64,000 nt of DNA from CAVQBP01 sp963740945 (GTDB taxonomy: Bacteria > Bacteroidota > Ignavibacteria > Ignavibacteriales > Ignavibacteriaceae). This document shows, piece after piece, positions 16,554 through 25,346 of the stretch. Numbering within the stretch: the stretch's first letter is position 1; each line of letters begins with the position of its first letter. The notes under the pieces are model-generated. The model searched no databases. It was not told the origin of the DNA and saw nothing but the letters and a program-made list of their open reading frames with translations. The DNA lies in NCBI GenBank assembly GCA_963740945.1, contig CAVUGE010000037.1:1-64000 (forward strand), given 5' to 3'. The translations under genes and the position numbers were made by a program.

Positions 16554-18068
16554 TTATTGAATTCTATAATCATCATTTGTCCCATCTCCATTAAAATCAT
16601 GTAAGGTTCTACGATGATTGAGTCTATCATTTGCAGGTGGAGTGTATCCGCCAGGACAGTTTTGCCAATCACCAGAACCTCCCGATGAATATTTCCAAAT
16701 GCTACCATCGAATCCTATTATATCTGTTTTACCATCATTGTTTACATCATCAATATAAAGCTGCCGGATAGTATAATAAGATGAATTTAGATATGACCAA
16801 CTACTGCTACCTGAATATGAAATCCATAAGGTATCACTCCATGTTGAAATAATATCTGTGGTACCATCTTTATCAAAATCTCCAAAACCCAGATCACTTA
16901 AAGGAATGGGAGAATAGTTTAAATGTCTTGCGGCTATCAAAGCACTAATAGAAATTTTCCATTCATCCTGATATGGGAAAAATATATCAGTAATTCCATC
17001 CCCATTAAAATCACCGAAAGCAATATTATCTATAGAATAAGATGTACCAATTAATCTATTCCAATTACCGTCGTATTTTACCTGAAAATTTGAGGTACCA
17101 GGAGTTGTTCCGGTAAAGTTATTATGACTGATATATATTTTACCATAAGCATCATTTTCATCAGGAACAGAGCCGCAACCATTTGCCTGTCTATTTTCTT
17201 CAATTTCTTGTTTAAAACATCCATCTAAAATATAACTTTGTACAAAAGTATTATCATAGATTTTACAATAATCACCAGGTACACCTCTAATATCAATAGC
17301 ATATTGATTAATATTATTAAAAGAATTGTGATGAATTAAAATTCTATAACCAGCAATATGATCATTCGCCGGGACATCACAATTTTGAGCATTTCCGTGC
17401 ATATCAAATGCATGATTAGTTGAATTTGATGTTGTATTGTAGCTAGCTTCATATCCAGTAAAAGGAGCACCTGTTCCAGCTATATCATGACGATTGAAAT
17501 CAAATATATTACTTTGAATTACGGCGAAAGCTCCTGATTCCAGAACGACACCATACCCTAAACCATCAGTATCAGACTGATTGTGTATATAGTTGCTAAT
17601 AATATCAGCCCGGCTATTATTTCCAAGGCTAACGCCAGCGTCTCTAAAATAACATATTTCACAATTTTGAATAATGAGACCAGTATTACCATTTGAGACA
17701 ATACCTAAATTTTGATAACTATTTGTATTGCCTTGAATAGCGAGATTATCAAAACACACATTGTCTGCTGTTACACGAATTAAAGGAGTTTGTGCAGTAT
17801 AACTGAATGAGTCAAAGAGTTTCTTCTTCACAAGACTCTTTATAGTTATAGATTTATTGACATCCAGAGTGTTACCATTGAAATCAATATCCGATTGTAC
17901 AAAAACATAATCGCCTGTTTTCGACGCGGTAACAGCCTGCGTAAATTCAGTATAATTACCTGCATAAAAAATATCCGGAGCGATTGTTTCGCCAGGCTCA
18001 TGAGAATTTGAACATCCTGAAAGTATACACAGTACCGAGAGAATTGTAAAAAGAAATGATTTTTTCAT
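16554..18068 (-). CDS. Secreted lipoprotein: parallel beta-helix plus C-terminal VCBS/FG-GAP repeats
   Basis: The 504-residue product starts MKKSFLFTILSVLCILSGC, a lipoprotein signal with lipobox LSGC. Residues ~45-300 are Asn/Gly-rich with repeated I-x-N and I-x-x-N steps (NCEICYF, IISNYIHNQS, IHHNSFNNI, IYDNTFV, ISHNNF), typical of right-handed parallel beta-helices of the pectate-lyase/NosD type. The C-terminal third has four calcium-binding loops: FGDFNGDGITDI, FGDFDKDGTTDI, IDDVNNDGKTDI and LHDFNGDGTNDD, as in VCBS/FG-GAP propellers. A longer upstream frame exists but the ATG at 18068 is the only one giving a sensible signal. Probable extracellular carbohydrate- or surface-binding protein; substrate unknown. 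Confidence 0.8.
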   Translation of the reverse strand: MKKSFLFTILSVLCILSGCSNSHEPGETIAPDIFYAGNYTEFTQAVTASKTGDYVFVQSDIDFNGNTLDVNKSITIKSLVKKKLFDSFSYTAQTPLIRVTADNVCFDNLAIQGNTNSYQNLGIVSNGNTGLIIQNCEICYFRDAGVSLGNNSRADIISNYIHNQSDTDGLGYGVVLESGAFAVIQSNIFDFNRHDIAGTGAPFTGYEASYNTTSNSTNHAFDMHGNAQNCDVPANDHIAGYRILIHHNSFNNINQYAIDIRGVPGDYCKIYDNTFVQSYILDGCFKQEIEENRQANGCGSVPDENDAYGKIYISHNNFTGTTPGTSNFQVKYDGNWNRLIGTSYSIDNIAFGDFNGDGITDIFFPYQDEWKISISALIAARHLNYSPIPLSDLGFGDFDKDGTTDIISTWSDTLWISYSGSSSWSYLNSSYYTIRQLYIDDVNNDGKTDIIGFDGSIWKYSSGGSGDWQNCPGGYTPPANDRLNHRRTLHDFNGDGTNDDYRIQ

Positions 18069-18097
18069 ATAAATTAATTTCCGGAAAAATGTGGCGG

Positions 18098-18508
18098 TTA
18101 GGTGGCTTTCATAGACGAAATCGTAAATTTGAATCCGTCCGGATCGTGTAACCGAAACATGCGCACACCCCAAGGCGTATCAGCGGGCTCAGAATCGAGA
18201 ATACCTCCGAGTTTTTTTATTCGATTTGCAATATCATCAATATTCTGATCTGTCGTAATCCGTAACGAGAATCCTTCCCCTTTTGAACGATCGAAACCCT
18301 TGACACCGTTATCTTGAGTGATTAATATACGTACTTCTCCAGCTTTTAGAGAAACAGCGAATAAGTTTCCATCACGCTCATATTTTTGGTCAACGGCAAA
18401 ATTTAGAACACTATGATACCATGCCAGACTCTTGTGGATATCCTTCACGGTTAGTGATGCAGAAAGGCTGCTGCCCCGGAATAATTCAACTTTGGTATCT
18501 TTCTCCAT
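18098..18508 (-). CDS. VOC-superfamily (glyoxalase/bleomycin-resistance-like) protein
   Basis: A 136-residue protein with the vicinal-oxygen-chelate fold pattern: SLTVKDIHKSLAWYHSVLNF at the N-terminus, VRILITQDN in the first half, LRITTDQNIDDIANRIKKLGG in the second and PWGVRMFRLHDPDGFKFTI near the end, the last motif carrying the typical metal-side Asp/Phe strand. Such proteins range from glyoxalases to antibiotic-binding proteins, so the substrate cannot be assigned. It precedes the beta-helix lipoprotein by 29 bases on the same strand. Start ATG at 18508. Confidence 0.85.
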   Translation of the reverse strand: MEKDTKVELFRGSSLSASLTVKDIHKSLAWYHSVLNFAVDQKYERDGNLFAVSLKAGEVRILITQDNGVKGFDRSKGEGFSLRITTDQNIDDIANRIKKLGGILDSEPADTPWGVRMFRLHDPDGFKFTISSMKAT

Positions 18509-19065
18509 AAAATCCTTCTATTTTAATTTGAGTAACTTGATTTAATAATTTAATAATTTAATAATCTAAATGCCGCAATCAACCATTAAGATTGGTTAAG
18601 AATGATTTAGCGGATGAACTCCGGCTTATAATTTATCCTATAACTTTCGGTATAGGAAAAAAAGTTGTTTGACGATTGTACGATTCCAGCAGCATTTACA
18701 TTAACGGAGAGTTTGGTTACGTCAACAGGTGTGATTATTGCGAATTATAAGCGGGTTGGAGAAGTTAAGACCGGTATCTTTGAAATTAAGGCGGCTAACT
18801 TATTAATAATTCCCCAAGATAAGCTGAATATCTTCACCAGGTGTTTCTTAGTTTATAAGCATTGGAGGCTTTCGGCAATCAAGCAGCACCCATTGGAAAG
18901 TCAGATCTTTACGATAAGGAGATTTTACATGAGTTTAGAAATTCAGGAAATATCACCCCTAACAGGGTTTTAGATTCTTATTTTATCATTTTTGCTAATA
19001 ATATTTCACACCTAACGGTGTTGAAACCGAAACCCGAAAAACCAGTCCACAACAGAAATAATTAT
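18509..19065. other. Gene-poor stretch with an unrecognised rightward frame
   Basis: Contains three TTAATAATT-type units at about 18540-18566 and a perfect hairpin TCCTATA/TATAGGA at 18634-18655 followed by A7. A rightward frame at about 18665-18973 includes GEVKTGIFEIKAANLLIIP, which faintly resembles the C-terminal GGxFEIKxxxLxxIP segment of TaqI/Eco57I-like DNA methylases; a second frame from 18862 continues without clear homology. I regard it as probable gene debris, not an annotated gene. Confidence 0.35.
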
Positions 19066-20502
19066 TTAAATTACTTCGAAGCGTATCCAATTGACACGGC
19101 TTTTCTCAGAGTAAGGTGCACCGGCTGCAAAAATTATTACATCTCCTTCTTTTACATGTTCTTCTTCAAGAATAAGTTTTTTTGCCTTGTCAATCAAAAT
19201 GTGTTCTTTATCTATTTCATCACAAAAAATCGAAGTCACTCCCCATCTTAAGCATAAGTTATTCATAGTATCAAAACTGTTTGAAAGAGCTATTATCTTT
19301 GCTTTAGGTCTAAATTTTGCAAGATTTCTTGCGGTTCTTCCTTTAAATGTAAATGCGACAATTGCAGCAGCATTCACCTGTCTGCTGACTTCAACAATAG
19401 CTTTACCCATCGAATCGAATAAATTTTCTTCAATATTTACAGGGATTTCAAAATTTATGACATGAGGCGATGAATAAAGTTCTGAATTTCTTATGATATC
19501 ATTCATGATTTGTACCGTTTTAATTGGATATTTTCCAATTGAAGTTTCGCCGCTAAGCATAACTACATCGGTCCCATCCCAAACGGCATTAGCAACATCA
19601 GAGGCTTCTGCACGGGTAGGAATTGGGTTATGAATCATAGATTCAAGCATTTGTGTTGCGGTAATTACGAGCGTCCCGGATGCATTGCATTTTTTTATTA
19701 TTTCTTTCTGTATAACCGGAACTTCTTGCGGAGGTAATTCAACTCCGAGATCTCCCCTTGCAACCATAATTCCATCTGCTATTTGCAAAATTTCATCGAA
19801 GTTATCGACCGCTTCTTTTTTTTCAATCTTAGCAATAACCGGCTTTTCAAAATTTTTTCTTTTTAACCATTCCTTTAAATGAGAGATATCCGAAGCTTTT
19901 CTAATAAAAGATAAAGCAATATAATCGACCCGGTGTTCCATACAATATTCAAGATCTTTGAAATCTTTTTCAGTAACCGAAGCAGTAGATAATCTCATTC
20001 CGGGAAGATTCATCCCTTTTCTAGGTTTGAGTATACCCCCAATTTCAATTGAACAAATTACAGAATCTACTTTCTTTTCGTTTATTCTAAGCCTTATTAA
20101 TCCATCATCAATAAGAATGGGATCCCCTATTTGGGCGTCGTCAACTAAAGATTTATATGAAGTCGAAATAATTTCCTTAGTTCCTCTAATATCATTAATT
20201 GTAATTTCAATTTTATTCCCCTGAGCTAATTCAATTTCCGGTTCGGAAAGCTCACCGACTCTGATTTTGGGACCTTGCAAATCAATTAAAATTGATAATG
20301 GAGTTTCCTCTTCCTTGCACGCTCTATCAATTTCATCAAATAAATTATCATAAAATTGATAATCACCGTGTGAAAAATTCATCCGGATACCATCAATACC
20401 TGCCAGGATCAATTTTTCTATTTCCTTTGCTGTGGATGTGGCCGGACCAAGAGTACATAAAATCTTGGTTTTAGCAAATGTGTCTGTTTTAACTTTATTC
20501 AT
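19066..20502 (-). CDS. pyk: Pyruvate kinase
   Basis: Last step of glycolysis (phosphoenolpyruvate + ADP to pyruvate + ATP). The 478 residues show the expected signatures: TKILCTLGPAT at the N-terminus, GIRMNFSHGDY (residues ~36-46), the substrate-binding KIEKKEAVDNFDEIL, the active-site IMVARGDLGVELP (~240-252) and TRAEASDVANAVWDGTD. The C-terminal regulatory domain is present and ends with GAPYSEKSRVNWIRFEVI. Its start overlaps the stop of the upstream Lon-like gene by four bases, so the two are probably co-transcribed. Secure. Confidence 0.96.
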   Translation of the reverse strand: MNKVKTDTFAKTKILCTLGPATSTAKEIEKLILAGIDGIRMNFSHGDYQFYDNLFDEIDRACKEEETPLSILIDLQGPKIRVGELSEPEIELAQGNKIEITINDIRGTKEIISTSYKSLVDDAQIGDPILIDDGLIRLRINEKKVDSVICSIEIGGILKPRKGMNLPGMRLSTASVTEKDFKDLEYCMEHRVDYIALSFIRKASDISHLKEWLKRKNFEKPVIAKIEKKEAVDNFDEILQIADGIMVARGDLGVELPPQEVPVIQKEIIKKCNASGTLVITATQMLESMIHNPIPTRAEASDVANAVWDGTDVVMLSGETSIGKYPIKTVQIMNDIIRNSELYSSPHVINFEIPVNIEENLFDSMGKAIVEVSRQVNAAAIVAFTFKGRTARNLAKFRPKAKIIALSNSFDTMNNLCLRWGVTSIFCDEIDKEHILIDKAKKLILEEEHVKEGDVIIFAAGAPYSEKSRVNWIRFEVI

Positions 20503-22982
20503 CTTTTCTTTCTCTTTATAGGGGTTCGTGAAAATAAAGCCTTTCTCATTCTAGATTTTGTATAAAGGTCTTTAATCTTTTCTTCAACAAAATAAAATAC
20601 ACTCCCCTTTTCATATCCTTTCATTGTACGTTCACCGGCTTTTTTTTCTGTTAGAATTTCGATCCCTTGTTCAACTCTTGAAATCGGGTAAATATGAAAT
20701 TCACCTTTCCTGACGGAATCAATGACATCTTCCCGAAGCATTAATTCGGCTACATTTTGAATAGGGATTATGACCCCCTGCTTTTTATTCAATCCTTTCA
20801 TCTTACAAATATCATAAAAACCTTCTATCTTTTCATTTACACCTCCAATAGGCTGGACATCTCCTTTTTGATTCAATGAGCCGGTAACTGCAAGAGACTG
20901 TTTAATTGGGAGATTAGATAAAGTTGAAAGGAGTGCAAAAATTTCGGCGCATGAAGCGCTGTCACCGTCAACAGTACCATAAGATTGTTCAAAAACCAGA
21001 TTAGCATTAAAAGCGAGCGGCAGAACCTGGCCGAAAGTCTCTCTAAAATAACCGGATATTATCAGTACTCCTTTATTATACTGCTTTCCGCTCATTCCGG
21101 CTTCACGCTCAACATTTATAATAGTACCGCTTCCTAAAGAAACAGTAGCTGTAATCCTCGAAGGTCTTCCAAAGGAATAGAAGTCACCGCCATAAACGGC
21201 AAGCCCGTTTATTTGTCCTACTCTTTCACCTTCGGTATCAATCAGAAACATATCCTGCTGATACATATCCGTAATTTTTGCTTCAAGTAAACCATGTCTT
21301 TCCTTAGCAGAATTAAAAGCTTTCTGAACATGAGCAGCGGAAACCACATGAAAGCCATCGTCTTTAGCCCAAAAGTTTGCTTCACGAGCAAGGTCGGCAA
21401 TATAAGAAAATCTAGTTGTTAATTTATTTTTATTGCCGGCATACCTTGCGCCAAGTTCAATTAAATATGCTATAGCGCTTTTATCGAACTCGCAAAGCTT
21501 TTCTTCTTTAATCAGTTTTTTAATTACCCTTGCATATTCAACAAGTACCTTATCATTCCTTTTAATTTCATAATCGAAATCAGCTTTTATCTTAAATATT
21601 TTTTTGAAGTCATATTCATAGTTAGCAAGTAGTGAATAAATATCCTGACTTCCAATCAGGATAATTTTAGCAACAATCTCTATAGGTTCTGGTTTTAAAA
21701 TTGAAGTAGAAAGAAAATAGCTCGGCAGGTCCTGTATTTCAAGTTTATTATAAGTCAGAACTCTTTTTAAGGTATGCCAGACACCTTGTTCTTCAAAAAG
21801 GTGATTGACATTTATAATGAGATACCCGCCGTTTGCTCGCAATAAAGACCCGGCTTTAATCCTTGTAAAATCACTATACCAACCCCCTCTGCCGTCGTTG
21901 ATTCTTTCTATAGTGCCGAAAATATTTACATAATTCGGGCTGGTTTCTTCAATTACAGGGCAGTTTTTAAATCCGGAAGTATCCAATATAATATTGACCT
22001 CATAAGTTTTAAAGTAATCAATAGGTAAACCGGATTCGGTGGTTTCGCCATCCGGCTTAAATCCTTTAAATATCTGGATATTTTCAAGAACATGATTTTC
22101 GACCTGCTCAATGTATTCAATGATTTTTGGATTATTATATTTATCCTTTATATTTTCAATAATGCCTTTAACAACTACTTCCGCAGCTTCCTTTTCTAAT
22201 TTTAAAAGCTGTTCCTGAAACTGTTGACTTATTTTTAATCCTTTTTTGAATATAGAATGAAGTTCATCCTGGTAACTATTATATTTAGAAATAATTTCTT
22301 TAACTTCCTCATTAGAAATCTTATTTTGCTGTACCATCTCATCTAATTGATAAATTGGAACAGGTTTGTTATCAATTATAGGAATAATATCCGGTCGGGC
22401 AGCTTCGCCAATTTTTGTTTGCCCAAGAGTAAAGTGATCGCTTTTCAACTTTTCATTAAAAGGACCTAATAGTTCTTGTTCTTGCTGACTGTAAAGGTCT
22501 ACAATTTGTTTTTTTCTATGTATATAAGTTTCACTTTCAAGCGCCTGCGGGATTCTTTTCTTCAAAATATTAATTACGGATGAGAAGTCCTGTTTAAATT
22601 CCTTCGCTTTACCTGAAGTAAAAACCAGAAGAGAAGGGCGGTCTTCATCTTTAAAGTTATTCACATAAGCATAATCTTTAAGAGGGGGGCAATTTGAGCT
22701 AATCTTTTCAAGCATTTTTTTTACAGTTGTAGCTTTACCGGTTCCGGATAATCCGGCTATATAAATATTATATCCGGGACTTTGTAAATCGACACCTACT
22801 TTTAAAGCTTTTAAGGCTCTCTCCTGTCCGAGAATACCCTCGATTGGTTCAAGATCAATTGTAGAATCAAATTGGAAAATATCTGGGTTGCATTTCCACC
22901 TTAATTCTCCTGGTTTTAATTCAATATGTTTACCTGCAGGTTTTGAAAGATTCGCTGATTTTGCCATAAAGGTTTTCCCCAT
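20499..22982 (-). CDS. Lon-related ATP-dependent protease (AAA_32 / LonB-like)
   Basis: An 827-residue member of the archaeal-LonB-like family lacking the N-terminal LAN domain of classic Lon. Walker A is GLSGTGKATT (residues ~74-83); after a long coiled-coil insertion come the AAA segments INDGRGGWYSDF and LRANGGYLIINVNHL. The protease domain has the Ser-Lys dyad: Ser in DGDSASCAEIF (~674) and Lys in GGVNEKIEGF (~717), with the 43-residue spacing typical of Lon. The C-terminus is basic (SRTPIKRKKR). It overlaps pyk by four bases. Role: ATP-dependent cytoplasmic protein quality control; specific substrates unknown. Confidence 0.92.
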   Translation of the reverse strand: MGKTFMAKSANLSKPAGKHIELKPGELRWKCNPDIFQFDSTIDLEPIEGILGQERALKALKVGVDLQSPGYNIYIAGLSGTGKATTVKKMLEKISSNCPPLKDYAYVNNFKDEDRPSLLVFTSGKAKEFKQDFSSVINILKKRIPQALESETYIHRKKQIVDLYSQQEQELLGPFNEKLKSDHFTLGQTKIGEAARPDIIPIIDNKPVPIYQLDEMVQQNKISNEEVKEIISKYNSYQDELHSIFKKGLKISQQFQEQLLKLEKEAAEVVVKGIIENIKDKYNNPKIIEYIEQVENHVLENIQIFKGFKPDGETTESGLPIDYFKTYEVNIILDTSGFKNCPVIEETSPNYVNIFGTIERINDGRGGWYSDFTRIKAGSLLRANGGYLIINVNHLFEEQGVWHTLKRVLTYNKLEIQDLPSYFLSTSILKPEPIEIVAKIILIGSQDIYSLLANYEYDFKKIFKIKADFDYEIKRNDKVLVEYARVIKKLIKEEKLCEFDKSAIAYLIELGARYAGNKNKLTTRFSYIADLAREANFWAKDDGFHVVSAAHVQKAFNSAKERHGLLEAKITDMYQQDMFLIDTEGERVGQINGLAVYGGDFYSFGRPSRITATVSLGSGTIINVEREAGMSGKQYNKGVLIISGYFRETFGQVLPLAFNANLVFEQSYGTVDGDSASCAEIFALLSTLSNLPIKQSLAVTGSLNQKGDVQPIGGVNEKIEGFYDICKMKGLNKKQGVIIPIQNVAELMLREDVIDSVRKGEFHIYPISRVEQGIEILTEKKAGERTMKGYEKGSVFYFVEEKIKDLYTKSRMRKALFSRTPIKRKKR

Positions 22983-23289
22983 ATGTAATTGTTTATAATA
23001 CTATTCATTTAATACTAAAATGTAAAATTTTTTTATGAGAATGAAAAATATTATAAGTTTAATCTAAATCACATACAATCATACAAATATTGTTTTAGTT
23101 AGTATTAAGAAATTTTAATGTTTTATTAAGATTGTTTTAATACTTAGATATTATTTTAATCTTTAATTTTTGGCGGTTCAGTATTAGAAAAGGGGTAAAA
23201 TCTCTTAATATTCAAATTTTTATTTAAGTGTGAAATTTTAAGTTCATTTAATAATAATATAATTTTCCCCCGGACGTCAACATTACTGG
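22983..23289. other. AT-rich upstream region of the Lon-like gene
   Basis: No gene seen on either strand. Very AT-rich, presumably contains the promoter of the Lon-like/pyk transcript, but no confident promoter could be read by eye. Confidence 0.4.
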
Positions 23290-23318
23290 AAAAAGGAGAG
23301 CGAAAATCTCTCCTTTTT
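23290..23318 (-). terminator. Intrinsic terminator downstream of the DUF2279 gene
   Basis: AAAAAGGAGAG (23290-23300) pairs perfectly with CTCTCCTTTTT (23308-23318) around the loop CGAAAAT. Its A-rich/T-rich flanks make it bidirectional in form, but it lies 85 bases downstream of the leftward DUF2279 gene and upstream of the Lon-like gene, so it most likely ends the DUF1207-DUF2279 transcript. Confidence 0.85.
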
Positions 23319-23330
23319 TGTTTTAAAGAA

Positions 23331-23398
23331 TCTACACCTGGGCTAACATGTTTGAGCTTGTCGATTGAAACACCGGGCTAAAGCCACGGTACTAACCT
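23331..23398. repeat. Single copy of an ACCGGGCTAAAGCC-type dispersed repeat
   Basis: CACCGGGCTAAAGCCACGGTAC at 23371-23392, preceded by GTTTGAGCTTGTCGAT, resembles dispersed non-coding repeats common in intergenic regions of Bacteroidota-like genomes. Only one copy is present here, between the terminator and the DUF2279 stop codon. Recognition is from memory of such repeats and is not certain. Confidence 0.35.
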
Positions 23399-23402
23399 TT
23401 AT

Positions 23403-24281
23403 TTAATTCAAAATGAATAGCCTATAATCAGGTTCTTTACTGTTTATGAATTTAATGCCGGGTGCCGGGAAGTGGATCATATTTGCAGTATTAATTAAAA
23501 GCTGCCAATCTTTATTTTTAGAAGAAAATATTTTATCGAGATTAAAATCAAAGCCAAGAATATATTCCCTGTTTTTATAGTCTTCAGAAATACTAAATCC
23601 TAGACCTACTTGTAAAAATTCCGGCCAGATATACTCAATAGAACCTGGCAGCAAATTATGAATATCAGTAGTAAGCCAGTAAATATGAGCTTCATAAGTT
23701 GAAGTTAAGTTAGGCGGGAAATGAAAATTATGTGTGGGTATATAGCTCCATTTAAAATTAAAATTTTGCAGCAATGGAAATAGATCCTGAAGATAACCGT
23801 ATCCGAGTCCCAGAGTATTAAAAGTTAAATCCTGATAATCAAAACCATACCGGGAAAAACCATCGCCGACTTCAATTACTACACCCAATCCAAGACTTAA
23901 TAAAGCGGCAACTTCTTTTGAATTGGTTTCAGAATATCCCCCCCACTCCAATAAATTTTTGGAAAGCCTATAAAAAAGATAGGAAGTATAAAAATGACCT
24001 ATTTTATCAATTCCTCTTGTTTCATGATCATTTAACCAGCCTTCCCCTTCAGCAGGATTATAAAAGCTAAAACTCTTATTTCCATCTCTCCACCACATTG
24101 AATAGCCGGCTATTAGAGTGGTAGCATAAACTCCCGATAAGGTTATAATGGATAAATTTTTACGGGAAAATAAAGTGTTGGATGATTCTTGTTTAACCGG
24201 TGAACTCTGTGCAAAACTCCACCCGGGTTTAAATAAAAGAAATAGGGTGATAGTTAATAGTATCGAATGTCTAGAAATCAA
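23403..24281 (-). CDS. DUF2279 family envelope protein (YfiM-like)
   Basis: A 292-residue protein with a signal peptide ending near SFAQS. The central part contains WLNDHETRGIDKIGHFYTSYLFYR (in positions ~84-107, with the DKxGH motif), EVAALLSLGLGVVIEVGDGFSRYGFDYQDL, the hallmark of DUF2279, followed by a C-terminal region likely forming strands. Function is unknown; the family is predicted periplasmic or outer-membrane associated. The first codon is TTG (24279-24281), overlapping the stop codon of the DUF1207-like gene, with AGGG about seven bases upstream; there is no suitable ATG nearby. Probably translationally coupled to its neighbour. A strong terminator follows. Confidence 0.82.
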   Translation of the reverse strand: MISRHSILLTITLFLLFKPGWSFAQSSPVKQESSNTLFSRKNLSIITLSGVYATTLIAGYSMWWRDGNKSFSFYNPAEGEGWLNDHETRGIDKIGHFYTSYLFYRLSKNLLEWGGYSETNSKEVAALLSLGLGVVIEVGDGFSRYGFDYQDLTFNTLGLGYGYLQDLFPLLQNFNFKWSYIPTHNFHFPPNLTSTYEAHIYWLTTDIHNLLPGSIEYIWPEFLQVGLGFSISEDYKNREYILGFDFNLDKIFSSKNKDWQLLINTANMIHFPAPGIKFINSKEPDYRLFILN

Positions 24282-25065
24282 AATAAAGCCCTAAAAGATT
24301 TCTACTGCTTGTTTCTTCATATAATTGCCCGCGTACATCGTATCCGGTTCTAAATGTATAAGCCAGTCGAACAAATGAATCACCGTTTTCAGGATATTTT
24401 AGACCTATTTGAAATGCTTTTGTAGTACCGTTATTTACTTCAGCTTTCATTTTAAAATCAAATGCAAAATAAAGAAGTATATTTTCTGAAATAGATTTAC
24501 CTGCATCAAAACCAAACTGGAATCGTGTATGTTTATTTTTTCTTGGTTCATTATGAAAGTTAAGTGTTGCAGCTATATAAACTTTCCCATTAATAATGTC
24601 AATTAATTTTTCTCCCTGAAGACTAATATAATCTCTAACATAATTTATTGAAGTTTGATTCAGCTGCAGTATACCGTCATCAACAAAGTGCGCACTTAAA
24701 TGCCCCCAATTAAACCTAAGCAGAAAGTTATCACCGAAATTTCTATCAAGGAAAAAATCGACAAGATAGTCAGCAGTAAAAACCTGGATATGCGGCGGAG
24801 TAATTTTTAGTGTACTAAAAACTGTGGCAGCGGCTGAAAACTGATAGATATTATTACTAATTGCCAAATTCAATAAAGGTTTATCTGTACCAATATTTCC
24901 ATACCATTCATTTGACTCAAAATGTTTCACAAGGGAGAATTGATGGGATATTGCATCTGCATAATATTTTTGATAAATCTTTTTTTCAGGAAAAATCTTA
25001 ATTGATGTCTGTGGAAAAACCTGGTTAGTAACCAAAAGGAAAAAAGAAAATAAGAAGATTTTCAT
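24271..25065 (-). CDS. DUF1207-like outer-membrane protein
   Basis: The 264-residue product has a signal peptide (KIFLFSFFLLVTNQVFPQ) and a chain of amphipathic strands ending RNLLGLYFDF, a typical barrel C-terminus. The sequence DFFLDRNFGDNFLLRFNWGHLSAHFVDD and SINYVRDYISL matches the arrangement of DUF1207 proteins (hydrophobic strand, HxSxH-like segment, RDY). No enzymatic residues evident. Its 3' end overlaps the DUF2279 gene by 11 bases, so both probably act together in the envelope. Family assignment is moderate. Confidence 0.7.
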   Translation of the reverse strand: MKIFLFSFFLLVTNQVFPQTSIKIFPEKKIYQKYYADAISHQFSLVKHFESNEWYGNIGTDKPLLNLAISNNIYQFSAAATVFSTLKITPPHIQVFTADYLVDFFLDRNFGDNFLLRFNWGHLSAHFVDDGILQLNQTSINYVRDYISLQGEKLIDIINGKVYIAATLNFHNEPRKNKHTRFQFGFDAGKSISENILLYFAFDFKMKAEVNNGTTKAFQIGLKYPENGDSFVRLAYTFRTGYDVRGQLYEETSSRNLLGLYFDF

Positions 25066-25346
25066 TAAAAGTTCCGTAAAAATTATTCGATAAGGAACAA
25101 AAATAATTATTTTCGAACAGGATTAAAATAGGGTATAAAGGTATAGGGTATAGTCACCAAGTCTCCATGGCACAAAGCAGTCACAAAGTACTTTTGGGAC
25201 ACCCCTTTAATGATATTCATACAGACTCTAAAGACCCTGGATATTTTGCATTACCTTCTTTAAATAACTAATTTTTGCTATATGATTTACATAATCACTA
25301 TGTATTCAATAACATTATATCCTTAATAGAATATAGAGATAACATA

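Noticed and set aside
18069..18173. 35-residue extension of the beta-helix lipoprotein
   Set aside because: It overlaps the end of the VOC gene and would destroy the lipoprotein signal peptide that starts at 18068.
25140..25260. Possible repeat of the ACCAAG/GGCACAAAG type upstream of the aminotransferase
   Set aside because: Resembles the TAAGGCACTAAGG debris in the right-hand tail only loosely; similarity too weak to call a repeat.
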